A stretch of DNA of 64,000 nt. Origin: JAHCHG01 sp965214585 (lineage in GTDB: Bacteria; Acidobacteriota; Blastocatellia; Pyrinomonadales; Pyrinomonadaceae). The stretch spans positions 1 to 64,000 of the forward strand of contig OZ243957.1 of NCBI GenBank assembly GCA_965214585.1, given 5' to 3'. The translations under genes were made by a program, and so were the position numbers. Every line of letters starts with the position of its first letter. Positions within the stretch are counted from its first letter, which is position 1. Below the pieces are notes generated by a model. It had not been told where the DNA came from. It worked only from the letters and a program-made list of their open reading frames with translations, and did not search any database. This document shows positions 25,050 through 33,537 of the stretch, piece by piece.

Positions 25050-25967
25050 ATGAAATTGCAAATAATACAAAATACCCACGCGCAGACCGAATCGCACAAC
25101 ACATTATTGCCTGTTTTCATAAATCATTTACCGAATCTCGAACAACTCGGCGTTTTGACGCAGGACAATGAAGCGGAGGTTTTGACATTCTTAAAAGTGC
25201 GCCCAGTTCATACGGTTGTAATGACGAGTTTTATACAGGATAACGGCATCGAAGGCAAAGACAATCGCGGTAAATACTTCGGTTATCGCAATCAAAACGG
25301 AAAACTCGAAGGAGTCGCGCTGATCGGACATACGACGCTGATCGAATCGCGCTCAGACGAATCGCTTGCCGCTTTTGCAATCGCCGCACGCGCTTGGGAA
25401 ACGCCGATTCATATAATGATGTCGGACGGAAAAACGATTGAAAAATTCTGGAATTACTTTGCCGACTTTGATCAGAAACCGCGTTTGGTCTGCACCGAAT
25501 TGCTTTTTGAACTGAATTTGCCGCTTTTCGTCCAAAAGTGCGAATGGAATGTTCGTCAGGCAAAACCGGAAGAACTCGTGCAGATCGCCGAAGCGCACGC
25601 CCAAGTTGCGTTTACCGAAAGCGGAGTAAACCCTCTGGAAAAAGACCGCGAAGGTTTTTTGAAACGCACTTTGAAACGAATCGAAAAAGGCAGAACTTTT
25701 GTCGTATTTGAAAACGGCAGACTCGTTTTCAAAGCCGATATTGCCGCCGAAACCGCCGAAACCGCATATCTGGAAGGCGTTTACGTTTCGCCCGAATATC
25801 GCGGTCAGGGAATCGGCTCGGTTTGTCTTTCAAATCTGGGCTTGCAGTTATTAGATCGTTTTCAGAACATTTGTCTTCTCGGCAACAAGGATTTTACCGG
25901 CGCACACAAAAGTTTTATGAAAGCCGGATTTAAGAATACCGACTCTTGTCAAACTATTTTCGTTTAA
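25050..25967 (+). CDS. GNAT-family acetyltransferase with DUF4081-like N-terminal domain
   Basis: A 305-residue protein in two halves. The N-terminal ~160 residues resemble the degenerate GNAT-like DUF4081 domain (LPNLEQLGVLTQDNEAEVLTFLKVRPVHTVVMTSFI). The C-terminal half has the true acetyl-CoA fold with YLEGVYVSPEYRGQGIGS, where RGQGIG is the pyrophosphate-binding loop, and a final segment HKSFMKAGFKNTDS. The acceptor substrate is unknown. It has AAGGAG before ATG 25050 and follows the subtilase by 32 bases, so it may share the sigma-54 transcript. Confidence 0.8.
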   Translation: MKLQIIQNTHAQTESHNTLLPVFINHLPNLEQLGVLTQDNEAEVLTFLKVRPVHTVVMTSFIQDNGIEGKDNRGKYFGYRNQNGKLEGVALIGHTTLIESRSDESLAAFAIAARAWETPIHIMMSDGKTIEKFWNYFADFDQKPRLVCTELLFELNLPLFVQKCEWNVRQAKPEELVQIAEAHAQVAFTESGVNPLEKDREGFLKRTLKRIEKGRTFVVFENGRLVFKADIAAETAETAYLEGVYVSPEYRGQGIGSVCLSNLGLQLLDRFQNICLLGNKDFTGAHKSFMKAGFKNTDSCQTIFV

Positions 25968-26008
25968 CATCAAAAAACATTAGACAAAATGTTTTACTTT
26001 AGTGCATA

Positions 26009-26045
26009 ATAGAGGCGGCTGGATTTTTGTCCGCCTCTATCCTTT
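26009..26045 (+). terminator. Terminator-like hairpin
   Basis: ATAGAGGCGG pairs with CCGCCTCTAT around a 12-base loop, followed by CCTTTT, 42 bases after the GNAT gene. Confidence 0.65.
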
Positions 26046-26122
26046 TGCGAAGCCTCTCCGTTTAGTTTTCCAAACAAGAATTTTTAGTGTAGTTCTCTCA
26101 AAACTTTCTCAACAATTTCAGT

Positions 26123-28636
26123 ATGACCACACAAGATAAAACTCAAATTTATATGCTGTCGGTAATTACGGCTGGATTAGCCTGTCTTGCCGCTATGCTG
26201 ATAAATCTGCCGCTTCATCAAATCAACGTGCAGCTTTTATTTTTGGTTGCCTTTACAATCGGTTTCGGTTCGCGCATTACGCTTCGACTTCCCAAATTCA
26301 AATCTCACATCGCCGTTTCCGACACATTTATATTTTTCGCCCTTCTTTATTTCGGCGGAGAAATCGCCGTCGTTTTAGCCGCGCTCGAAGCCTTTTTCTC
26401 CTCGATTCGTTTTTGTAAAAAGAAGATCACGATAGTTTTCAACATTGCCGCATCCGCCTTGTCATTCACGATTGTCTTTTTGACTTTGCAATCTTTAGGG
26501 TTATTTTCCGAAAGCGTCCTGAATAATTCAGGCGGCAGCATTACGAATAATTTTCTGACTCTTTTATGCGTAATGGCTCTGACGCAGTTTATTGCAAACA
26601 CCTCGCTGGCGGCGGTTTACGGCGCACTCAAAAGCGATAAACCGTTGTGGGAAACTTGGAAAAGCCATTATCTCTGGATATTTATCACATATTTTGCCGG
26701 CGCGTTCGGCGCGGGTTTATTAATCAAATTTACAAATGTGATCGGTTTCGGAATTGTCATCGCCGTAATTCCGATAATCTTTTTCGTTTATCAAACGTAT
26801 CGGATGTATCTGAAAAACGTCGAAATGTCCATCTCTCAGGCGGAACAGGCAAAACAGTATGCGGAGATTCTCGAAAAGCAGTCGGCGGCACTGCGCGAAT
26901 CCGAAGAGCGTTTTCGCAGCGCGTTCGATTACGCGCCAATCGGCATCGCGCTCGTTTCGCCTAACGGCAGTTGGCTCAAGGTCAACCGGGCGATGCGCGA
27001 GATTCTCGGTTACGCGGAAGAAGAATTTCTCGAATCGAATTTTCAGTCAATGCTTCACCAAGACGATCTGGGAAACACGCTTATCAAAATCAGCGAATTG
27101 CTGATCGGCAAAATCCAAAGCTGCCAATCCGAACAGCGGTATATCAATAAAAATAAAAACATCGTCTGGGCTTCGTGGAGCGTTTCAAAAGCGAGCGATG
27201 TCGAATCGAGCGACTCGCGCTTGATTTTTCAGATTCAGGACATCACGGACAAAAAAAGCGTCGAAGACGAACTGCAATACAAAGCGACGCACGACGCTCT
27301 GACCGGACTGCCGAACCGGGCGATGTTTATGTCCAGACTCGAACAGGCGATTGAAAAAGCGCAGATTCTCGCCAATTACCGCGTCAGCGTTTTGTTTATA
27401 GACTTGGATCGCTTCAAGGTTATTAATGACAGTTTGGGACATTTGATCGGCGATCAGCTGTTAGTGGAAATTTCCGCACGTTTGCGCGACTGCCTGCGAC
27501 CAACCGACACGGTGGCGCGACTCGGCGGAGATGAATTTACGATTTTGGTCGAGGGAAATCACGATCCGCAGGAAGTAATCGGAATCGCTCAAAGAATTCA
27601 GGACAAGTTTGTAAGTTCCTTTGATCTAAGCGGAAATGAGGTTTACAGTTCCGCCAGCATCGGAATTCTGCACAATTCCGAAAAACATCTGACTCCCGAA
27701 GATATGATGCGCGACGCGGATACGGCTATGTATCAAGCGAAACGCGGCGGAAAAGCTCGCCACGAAACTTTTAATTCGGATATGCACGACGAAGTTAAGG
27801 AAATTCTGGCACTCGAAAATGATTTGCGGCGGGCTGTCGAAAAAGATGAATTCAGCGTTTATTTTCAGCCGATCTATTCGATCAAAACTCGCAAAATACA
27901 AGGCTTTGAAGCACTCGCCCGGTGGAAACACGAAATTCACGGCTACATTCCGCCCGACAAATTTATTCCGCTTGCCGAAGAAATAGGTTTGATTGATACG
28001 CTCGGACTCCAGATTCTCAGAAAAGCCTGCACGCAAGGCGGCAAGCTAAAAAACGAATTTCCGGCAAATTCACCGTTCACGATGAGCGTAAATCTTTCGT
28101 GCAAACAGTTTGCCCAATCGAACTTGGTTGAAAACATCAAAGAAGTTCTGCGCGAAACGAACTTCGACCCCACTCAACTGAAACTTGAAATCACCGAATC
28201 GGTTTTTATCGAACACAGAAAAAAGTCTATCGAAATGCTGCACCAACTCCGCGAAATCGGTGTCGAGATAAACATAGACGATTTCGGAACGGGTTATTCA
28301 AATCTGAGTTACCTGATGAAGCTGCCGATCTCGACTTTGAAAATTGACCGTTCGTTTATAAATCCGCTTGATGCCGAAGGACGCGGACTCGAAATCGTGC
28401 AGACGATTCTGACGCTCGCTTGCAGTCTGGGAATAAAAGTCATCGCCGAAGGAGTCGAAAACGAATCGCAGTTAAACCAACTGGAAAATCTGAATTGCGA
28501 AGGCGCACAAGGTTTCCTTTTCGCCAAACCGATGGAATTTGATAAATTGATCGAATTTCTGCACGCCGAAAATCAAACGTCAATCAATCTTCCCGTCGGC
28601 ATCGAAGACCTTCCGACAACTTCAACCGTTCATTAA
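26123..28636 (+). CDS. Membrane PAS-GGDEF-EAL cyclic-di-GMP enzyme
   Basis: An 837-residue inner-membrane signalling protein. About seven hydrophobic segments (residues ~10-225) form a MASE-like sensor, followed by a short coiled coil. A PAS domain follows (~265-380; ESEERFRSAFDYAPIGIALVSPNGSWLKVN), then GGDEF (~390-545) with the intact LGGDEF site and an RPTD inhibitory I-site five residues before it, then EAL (~560-820) with intact GFEALARW and the IDDFGTGYSNLSYL and DRSFI loops. Both synthesis and hydrolysis of cyclic-di-GMP are therefore possible. Which dominates cannot be read from sequence. Its gene end overlaps the small minus-strand gene by a few bases. Confidence 0.94.
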   Translation: MTTQDKTQIYMLSVITAGLACLAAMLINLPLHQINVQLLFLVAFTIGFGSRITLRLPKFKSHIAVSDTFIFFALLYFGGEIAVVLAALEAFFSSIRFCKKKITIVFNIAASALSFTIVFLTLQSLGLFSESVLNNSGGSITNNFLTLLCVMALTQFIANTSLAAVYGALKSDKPLWETWKSHYLWIFITYFAGAFGAGLLIKFTNVIGFGIVIAVIPIIFFVYQTYRMYLKNVEMSISQAEQAKQYAEILEKQSAALRESEERFRSAFDYAPIGIALVSPNGSWLKVNRAMREILGYAEEEFLESNFQSMLHQDDLGNTLIKISELLIGKIQSCQSEQRYINKNKNIVWASWSVSKASDVESSDSRLIFQIQDITDKKSVEDELQYKATHDALTGLPNRAMFMSRLEQAIEKAQILANYRVSVLFIDLDRFKVINDSLGHLIGDQLLVEISARLRDCLRPTDTVARLGGDEFTILVEGNHDPQEVIGIAQRIQDKFVSSFDLSGNEVYSSASIGILHNSEKHLTPEDMMRDADTAMYQAKRGGKARHETFNSDMHDEVKEILALENDLRRAVEKDEFSVYFQPIYSIKTRKIQGFEALARWKHEIHGYIPPDKFIPLAEEIGLIDTLGLQILRKACTQGGKLKNEFPANSPFTMSVNLSCKQFAQSNLVENIKEVLRETNFDPTQLKLEITESVFIEHRKKSIEMLHQLREIGVEINIDDFGTGYSNLSYLMKLPISTLKIDRSFINPLDAEGRGLEIVQTILTLACSLGIKVIAEGVENESQLNQLENLNCEGAQGFLFAKPMEFDKLIEFLHAENQTSINLPVGIEDLPTTSTVH

Positions 28637-28863
28637 ACCGCAAAAAATCTAATATCAGGCTTGATAAAGTCGGCTGCTCGCGGATAAAACCGAAGCAGAA
28701 CTGCGGTAAAAACGATCAGCGCAACAGGCAGAATCGCAATCAGCAAAAAATATGCGTAACCGAGAAAAGCGAGAGCCGTCACGCGAAATTTATAAGCGGA
28801 CGGATTCTTCTCGGCATCCTTTTCCAGACGCTTTATAAGAGAAATATATTGTTCGTATTTCAT
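28633..28863 (-). CDS. Short membrane protein, possibly the truncated start of an M48-like protease
   Basis: A 76-residue protein with one long hydrophobic stretch (VTALAFLGYAYFLLIAILPVALIVFTAVLLRF). The first 50 residues (YEQYISLIKRLEKDAEKNPSAYKFRVTALAFLGYAY) closely resemble, from memory, the N terminus of M48-type membrane metallopeptidases, which normally continue for several hundred residues to an HExxH site. Here the frame ends early, right where the GGDEF-EAL gene ends on the other strand. It is either a broken gene or a stand-alone membrane peptide. Confidence 0.5.
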   Translation of the reverse strand: MKYEQYISLIKRLEKDAEKNPSAYKFRVTALAFLGYAYFLLIAILPVALIVFTAVLLRFYPRAADFIKPDIRFFAV

Positions 28864-28920
28864 TAAAATTTTTCAGAATTTTTAAGTTTTTTTAACGCTC
28901 AAAAGATTACCAAAATAATA

Positions 28921-28954
28921 AAAAAGACAAAAGCGAAAAATCACCTTTGTCTTT
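28921..28954 (-). terminator. Terminator of the sdh operon
   Basis: AAAGACAAA/TTTGTCTTT forms a hairpin that, read on the minus strand, ends in a T-run. It lies 26 bases beyond the sdhB stop. Confidence 0.7.
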
Positions 28955-28979
28955 CATTTTCTAAAAAATTAAATAAAAA

Positions 28980-29783
28980 TTATTTTCGCAGCCAGCCGAA
29001 CAGCGCGTTGATCGTTACGTCCCGATTTGTTTCATAAATCGCCCGCGTCAGCGGAATCCCCATCGGGCAGACTTGGATGCAGTTTTGCGCGTTGCCGCAA
29101 TTTGTAATTCCGTCTTCCTGCATCACGCCATTTAAGCGGTCTTCAATGGTAATTTTACCCGTCGGGTGCATATTAAAAAGCCGCGCCTGCGCTATCGCCT
29201 GCGGTCCGATGTAATTGTCATCGTGATATTGCGGACACGCCTCCAGACAGCAGCCGCACGTCATACAGCGCGAATAGGCGTAGCGTTCGGTTTGCGTTTC
29301 CTGCGACATAGTTGGTCCCGCGCCGAGATCGTAAGTTCCGTCTAATTCGATCCAAGCGTGAACTCTTTTCAAATGCGTAAACATTTCCGAACGGTCAACA
29401 ATCAGATCGCGCACGTTCGGAAATTTCGTCATCGGTTCGAGCAGAACGCTTTTCCCGTCGCCCGCCACCAAAATATCGTCAATCAGCGCGGAACACGACT
29501 GCCGCACGCGCCCGTTAATAATCATCGTGCAAACGCCGCAGACCTGCTCCAAACAATTCATATCCCAAACCGGCGGATTCGTCTTTTTCCCGTCCTTCGT
29601 TACGGGATTTTTCCGAATTTCTATCAAAGCGGAAATAACATTCATATTCTGCCGATACGGAAGCAAAAAAGTTTCCGAATACTGCGCCGCTTCGGGATTT
29701 TCGCGCCGTTTAATCGTAATTTCTACATTTTTCGGCGGACTCGTCAATCTTTTCTTAGGACTCGGTCCGTGTGTTTCGCTCAT
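28980..29783 (-). CDS. sdhB: Succinate dehydrogenase iron-sulfur subunit
   Basis: The 267-residue electron-transfer subunit of complex II, sitting between the flavoprotein and the membrane anchor on the cytoplasmic side. The 2Fe-2S ligands lie in the region NCLEQVCGVCTMIINGRVRQSC. The [4Fe-4S] and [3Fe-4S] ligands are in CMTCGCCLEACP and CGNAQNCIQVCPMGIPLTRA. It is the last gene of the operon and starts five bases after the stop of the Uma2-family gene, which lies between it and sdhA. The N-terminal 20 residues are rich in Lys and Pro and slightly longer than usual. Confidence 0.94.
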   Translation of the reverse strand: MSETHGPSPKKRLTSPPKNVEITIKRRENPEAAQYSETFLLPYRQNMNVISALIEIRKNPVTKDGKKTNPPVWDMNCLEQVCGVCTMIINGRVRQSCSALIDDILVAGDGKSVLLEPMTKFPNVRDLIVDRSEMFTHLKRVHAWIELDGTYDLGAGPTMSQETQTERYAYSRCMTCGCCLEACPQYHDDNYIGPQAIAQARLFNMHPTGKITIEDRLNGVMQEDGITNCGNAQNCIQVCPMGIPLTRAIYETNRDVTINALFGWLRK

Positions 29784-29788
29784 AATTT

Positions 29789-30379
29789 TTACCCTTCAAA
29801 TTCAACCAAATCGTAAATTTCCTTGAGTGTTATTTCCGTTGCGACGGATTCAAAATAAACTTTGCTTTCCAAACCGATTGTCGCTTTATATTTCCAACTT
29901 TCGTCCGTTTGTCTGATAAACTGCTGAACCGCCGGTTGATCTTGCGAAATTAAAACGTATTCTTTAAATGATTCGATATTCTGATAAATTAAAAACTTGT
30001 CATTTTTGTCGTAAACCTTCGTGCCTTCCGATAAAACTTCGACAAGCAAGATCGGATTTTCAACAATATCGCGCCTGTTTTTATAAAACTTTCTGTCGCC
30101 GCAAACAACGGTTACATCGGGATAAAAAAATGTATCGGCTGTATCAACCCAAACCTTCATCTCGCTTTGATAAGCGCGGCATTTTCCGCGAAGTTTGTCA
30201 GCTAAAAATTTTGTGACATTAAAACTTATCTGAATGTGCGCTTCCGAGCCGCCAGCCATTTGATAGACTTTGCCGCCGACGTATTCACTTTTAGATTTTG
30301 CCGTTTCTTCCAACGCCAGATATTTTTCGGGCGTATGTTTTTTCTTTTTCGGCGTAACGGCAATTTTATATGCGATCAT
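29789..30379 (-). CDS. Uma2-family (DUF820) PD-(D/E)XK nuclease-like protein
   Basis: A 196-residue protein of the Uma2 family. Recognisable features are TPEKYLALEETAKSKSEYVGGKVYQMAGGSEAHIQIS at the N terminus, then FYPDVTVVCGDRKFY with the catalytic-type aspartate, and PILLVEVLSEGTKVYDKNDKFLIYQNIESFKEYVLIS with the E-x-K-like active-site strand. Members are predicted restriction-type endonucleases that are abundant in cyanobacteria, with unknown role. It is wedged inside the sdh operon: 17 bases after sdhA and 5 before sdhB. It must be co-transcribed with complex II genes, which is functionally unexplained. Confidence 0.88.
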   Translation of the reverse strand: MIAYKIAVTPKKKKHTPEKYLALEETAKSKSEYVGGKVYQMAGGSEAHIQISFNVTKFLADKLRGKCRAYQSEMKVWVDTADTFFYPDVTVVCGDRKFYKNRRDIVENPILLVEVLSEGTKVYDKNDKFLIYQNIESFKEYVLISQDQPAVQQFIRQTDESWKYKATIGLESKVYFESVATEITLKEIYDLVEFEG

Positions 30380-30380
30380 C

Positions 30381-30429
30381 TCTCTCCTTTCACCTTTTAC
30401 CTTTCACTTTTTCCCTTTTCCCTTTTTTT
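30381..30429. repeat. 7-base tandem array across the sdhA stop codon
   Basis: Six exact 7-base units (consensus TTTYACC/TTTTCCC) plus a T7 unit run from 30381 to 30429. The sdhA stop is at 30397, so the last ~10 codons of sdhA are written in the repeat. Confidence 0.88.
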
Positions 30430-32370
30430 CTCTTCTTCTTCTAAAAAAGATTCGCCTTCGGTGATTTCCTTGGCTTGATCTTCGGCGATTTTCTCGCGGT
30501 TGAGATTTTCGGGTTTTTCCTCATAACCTTCAAACGGAATTTGCGGCGCACCTTCTTTTTCGGTTGCTTCCACGTCGTCCGTTTCTTTGCTTTTCGACGA
30601 ATAATCGCGCTTGCGCGGTTCGAGCAGACTCAGATCAACTTCTTCATAAGAAAAAACGGGCGATTCGGCGGAATATTCGGCAATCGTCGTCTTTAACCAA
30701 TTTTCGTCGTCGCGCTCCGGAAAATCTGGCTTGTAATGCGCTCCGCGCGATTCGTCGCGGTTGAGTGCGCCGAGCGTAATAACACGCGCCAATTCGAGCA
30801 TATTTTTAAGCTGTCTGGCGTGCGGCACGGCTTGCGTCGCCCAAAGATTCGTGTCGTAAATGGAAATTTTTTCGTATCGGTCAAGCAATTCCAGAATTTT
30901 TTCGTCCGTCTGTTTCAAGCGGTCATTGTAACGAACAACCGTCACGTTGTCGGTCATAACTTTGCCGAGTTCGTCGTGAATTTTATACTGATTTTCACCG
31001 CCGTTCTGTTTGAGCAGATTTGCGTTTATCTCCTGCTGCCGTTTAAGTTCCGACGGAAAAAGTCCGTTCGTTTCGGTATTTTTCCGTTGAACATTTTCCG
31101 CATAATTTATTGCCGAAGGCGCGGCGACAAAACCGCCGTAAACGCACGAAACAAGCGAATTTGCGCCCAGACGATTCGCGCCGTGAATCGAATAATCGCA
31201 TTCGCCCGCCGCGAAAAGTCCGGGAATATTTGTTCTCTGCTCGAAATCAACCCAGAGTCCGCCCATCGAATAATGAACGCCGGGAAAAATACGCATCGGC
31301 ACATAACGCGGATCGTCGCCGACGAACATTTCGTAAATTTCCAGAATCGCGCCGAGTTTTTTCGTCAAAGTTTCCGCGTCAATATGCGTCAGATCGAGAA
31401 AAACCTGATTTTCGCCGCCGATTCCCATTCCGTCCAGACAAACTTGGAAAATCTCGCGCGTCGCAATGTCGCGCGGCACGAGATTTCCGTAAGCCGGGTA
31501 TTTTTCTTCCAAGAAATACCAACGCTCATTCGCCGGAATGTCCTGCGGTTTTCTGGTATCGCCTTGATTTTTCGGGACCCAAACGCGCCCGCCTTCGCCG
31601 CGTGCCGATTCCGACATCAAGCGAAGTTTGTCTTCGCCCGGAATCGAAGTCGGATGAACTTGGATAAATTCGCCGTTGGCATATTTTGCTCCCGCCTGAA
31701 ACGCAATCGAATTTGCGCTTCCCGTGCAAACCTGCGAATTTGTTGATTTTCCCCAAATAAGTCCCGGTCCGCCCGTCGCCATAATCACGGCATCGGCTTG
31801 AAACGCCTTGAGTTCGAGCGTTTGCAGATTCATTCCGATCAAACCGCGACAAACCTGATGATCGTCCAAAACAAGCGAAACCATTTCCCAACCTTCATAT
31901 TTTTTGACGACATCCTGTGCTTCGTAACGCCGAACTTGTTCATCGAGCGCGTATAAAAGCTGTTGTCCGGTTGATGCGCCCGCAAACGCAGTGCGATGAT
32001 GCAGCGTTCCGCCAAATCTGCGAAAATCCAATAATCCTTCTCTAGTGCGCGAAAATGGAACGCCCATTCGGTCAAAAAGATAAATAATTTCGGGAGCTTT
32101 TTCGCACATCTGCAAAACGGGCGGCTGATTGACGAGAAAATCGCCGCCGTAAACCGTGTCGTCAAAATGTTTCCAAGGCGAATCGCCTTCGCCTTTCGTG
32201 TTGACCGCGCCGTTTATTCCGCCTTGAGCGCAAACCGAATGCGAGCGTTTAACGGGAACAATCGAGATCAGATCAACTTCGTGTCCCGCTTCGGCGATCT
32301 TCATCGTCGCCGCAAGTCCCGCCAAACCGCCGCCGATTACCGCTATTTTCAAACCATTGTTCGTTGCCAT
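30397..32370 (-). CDS. sdhA: Succinate dehydrogenase flavoprotein subunit
   Basis: The 657-residue catalytic subunit that oxidises succinate to fumarate. FAD is bound by VIGGGLAGLAATMKIAEAGHEV and attached covalently at the histidine of RSHSVCAQGG. Substrate residues are present in HPTSIPGEDKLRLMSESARGEGG and GLFAAGECDYSIHGANRLGANSL. The order sdhC-sdhA-sdhB is that of Bacillus-type complex II. The last ~60 residues form an unusual charged tail (KSKETDDVEATEKEGAPQIP..., EEEEKKREKGKSER), and its end is encoded by the 7-base array at 30381-30429. Confidence 0.95.
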   Translation of the reverse strand: MATNNGLKIAVIGGGLAGLAATMKIAEAGHEVDLISIVPVKRSHSVCAQGGINGAVNTKGEGDSPWKHFDDTVYGGDFLVNQPPVLQMCEKAPEIIYLFDRMGVPFSRTREGLLDFRRFGGTLHHRTAFAGASTGQQLLYALDEQVRRYEAQDVVKKYEGWEMVSLVLDDHQVCRGLIGMNLQTLELKAFQADAVIMATGGPGLIWGKSTNSQVCTGSANSIAFQAGAKYANGEFIQVHPTSIPGEDKLRLMSESARGEGGRVWVPKNQGDTRKPQDIPANERWYFLEEKYPAYGNLVPRDIATREIFQVCLDGMGIGGENQVFLDLTHIDAETLTKKLGAILEIYEMFVGDDPRYVPMRIFPGVHYSMGGLWVDFEQRTNIPGLFAAGECDYSIHGANRLGANSLVSCVYGGFVAAPSAINYAENVQRKNTETNGLFPSELKRQQEINANLLKQNGGENQYKIHDELGKVMTDNVTVVRYNDRLKQTDEKILELLDRYEKISIYDTNLWATQAVPHARQLKNMLELARVITLGALNRDESRGAHYKPDFPERDDENWLKTTIAEYSAESPVFSYEEVDLSLLEPRKRDYSSKSKETDDVEATEKEGAPQIPFEGYEEKPENLNREKIAEDQAKEITEGESFLEEEEKKREKGKSER

Positions 32371-32399
32371 AATTTTAATTTATCGTATCGCCAGCATCT

Positions 32400-32505
32400 T
32401 GCTGGCTGTCGTGGTGGCTTCCAGCCGCCACGTCCGTCTTTTTGTTCATCGTTTCAGTAAACCACGTTGATAGTGGCGGCTGGAAGCCACCACGACAGCC
32501 GGCTG
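32400..32505. repeat. Large inverted repeat between sdhC and sdhA
   Basis: GCTGGCTGTCGTGGTGGCTT with CCAGCCGCCAC (32400-32430) is mirrored at 32474-32505 around a ~43-base loop. The words GCTGGCT and AGCCAGC repeat at the outer edges. In RNA this would make a very strong hairpin inside the operon, which could lower or protect the downstream message. Confidence 0.82.
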
Positions 32506-32524
32506 GAAGCCAGCGTTACAATTT

Positions 32525-33256
32525 TCAAAAACTTCTCGGAGCAGACGGTTCGACAACCTTATTTTCCTCTAATTCACCGCAAAACGCCTTTGGAAATAAT
32601 CCGCACGGCTCGACAAAGGCGATTGCCGCGTTGACTCCGACTGCGCCGAGGAAAAACGCCAAACCGATGCAGGCGTAAAGTGCCACTTTCTGCGCTTTTT
32701 CGCCGATGACGATTCCCCAATCAACCGCAAAAAGCCAAATTCCGTAAGCTAAATGCCAAGCGGTTGCCAAAACTCCTAAAATATAAAATATCAAGATCGG
32801 CAGACGGCTGAATTCCGCCGCGACAATATCGTAAGCCTGCGTCGCATTTCCGGCGACGGGATTTCCGTAGGAAGCAAGTCCCGGAATCATTCCGAAGCGC
32901 AGATTCAGAACGTGAAAAAATATAAAAAAGAAGAGAAAAATGCCCGTTATTCTTTGAAATAAATAAAACCAGTTTCTGCCGTAACCGTAATCAACCGTGT
33001 TCGGTCTGGCTTCCGCCGAAATGATTATGCCGTAAACCGAATGAAAAATAAGCGGCAGAAAAATGCCGAAAATCTCGACAAAAAGTAAGTAAGGAATATG
33101 ATGAATATCGGAAACCGCGTCGTTAAAAACCTGATCGCCACTCATAGATTTCGAGTTCGTAAACAGATGAACGAGAAAAAATGCGCCAAGCGGCACGATT
33201 CCGGTTATTTGGTGCATTTTGCGGAGCAAAAAAGTATTGCTGAATTTTATCGCCAT
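32525..33256 (-). CDS. sdhC: Succinate dehydrogenase cytochrome b558 subunit
   Basis: The 243-residue membrane anchor with five hydrophobic segments, of the single-subunit b558 type that binds two haems and replaces the SdhC/SdhD pair. Candidate haem ligands are His in LRKMHQITG, LVHLFTN, VSDIHHIPY, LIFHSVYG and IFFHVLN. It is the first gene of sdhC-A-(uma2)-B. A 281-base gap separates it from the divergent LysR gene, which may regulate the operon. Confidence 0.88.
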   Translation of the reverse strand: MAIKFSNTFLLRKMHQITGIVPLGAFFLVHLFTNSKSMSGDQVFNDAVSDIHHIPYLLFVEIFGIFLPLIFHSVYGIIISAEARPNTVDYGYGRNWFYLFQRITGIFLFFFIFFHVLNLRFGMIPGLASYGNPVAGNATQAYDIVAAEFSRLPILIFYILGVLATAWHLAYGIWLFAVDWGIVIGEKAQKVALYACIGLAFFLGAVGVNAAIAFVEPCGLFPKAFCGELEENKVVEPSAPRSF

Positions 33257-33463
33257 TTTTCAAGCCTCTTTTAATTGTCGGAAATTTTGATGTTGAATTA
33301 TTCTATTTTCGTTACGGTTTAAATTCAACCGATACAAAACGAAACCTTCCCTTTCGGTTCATTCGATCATAGTAAAACTTGCGTCATTTTTATAATACCC
33401 GTTTAAGGTAATAAGTAAAATGAATAAACTTGTCTGATTAATGTAGTAACGCTTATAAATCGC

Positions 33464-33491
33464 TTGACACGAATCTTTTAACTTTTATAAG
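33464..33491 (+). promoter_or_regulatory. Probable sigma-70 promoter of the LysR gene
   Basis: TTGACA (33464-33469) and TATAAG (33486-33491) are spaced by 16 bases, ending 46 bases before ATG 33538. Confidence 0.55.
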
Positions 33492-33537
33492 ATGTATTTA
33501 CATTTGATAAATTTGAAATTTAGGATAACTTATAAAT

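Noticed and set aside
30736..31746. 336-codon plus-strand frame
   Set aside because: It is the shadow of sdhA on the opposite strand; sdhA has full catalytic motifs.
32525..33256. Missing SdhD interpreted as gene loss
   Set aside because: The SdhC is the single-subunit b558 type with five membrane segments, which does not need SdhD.
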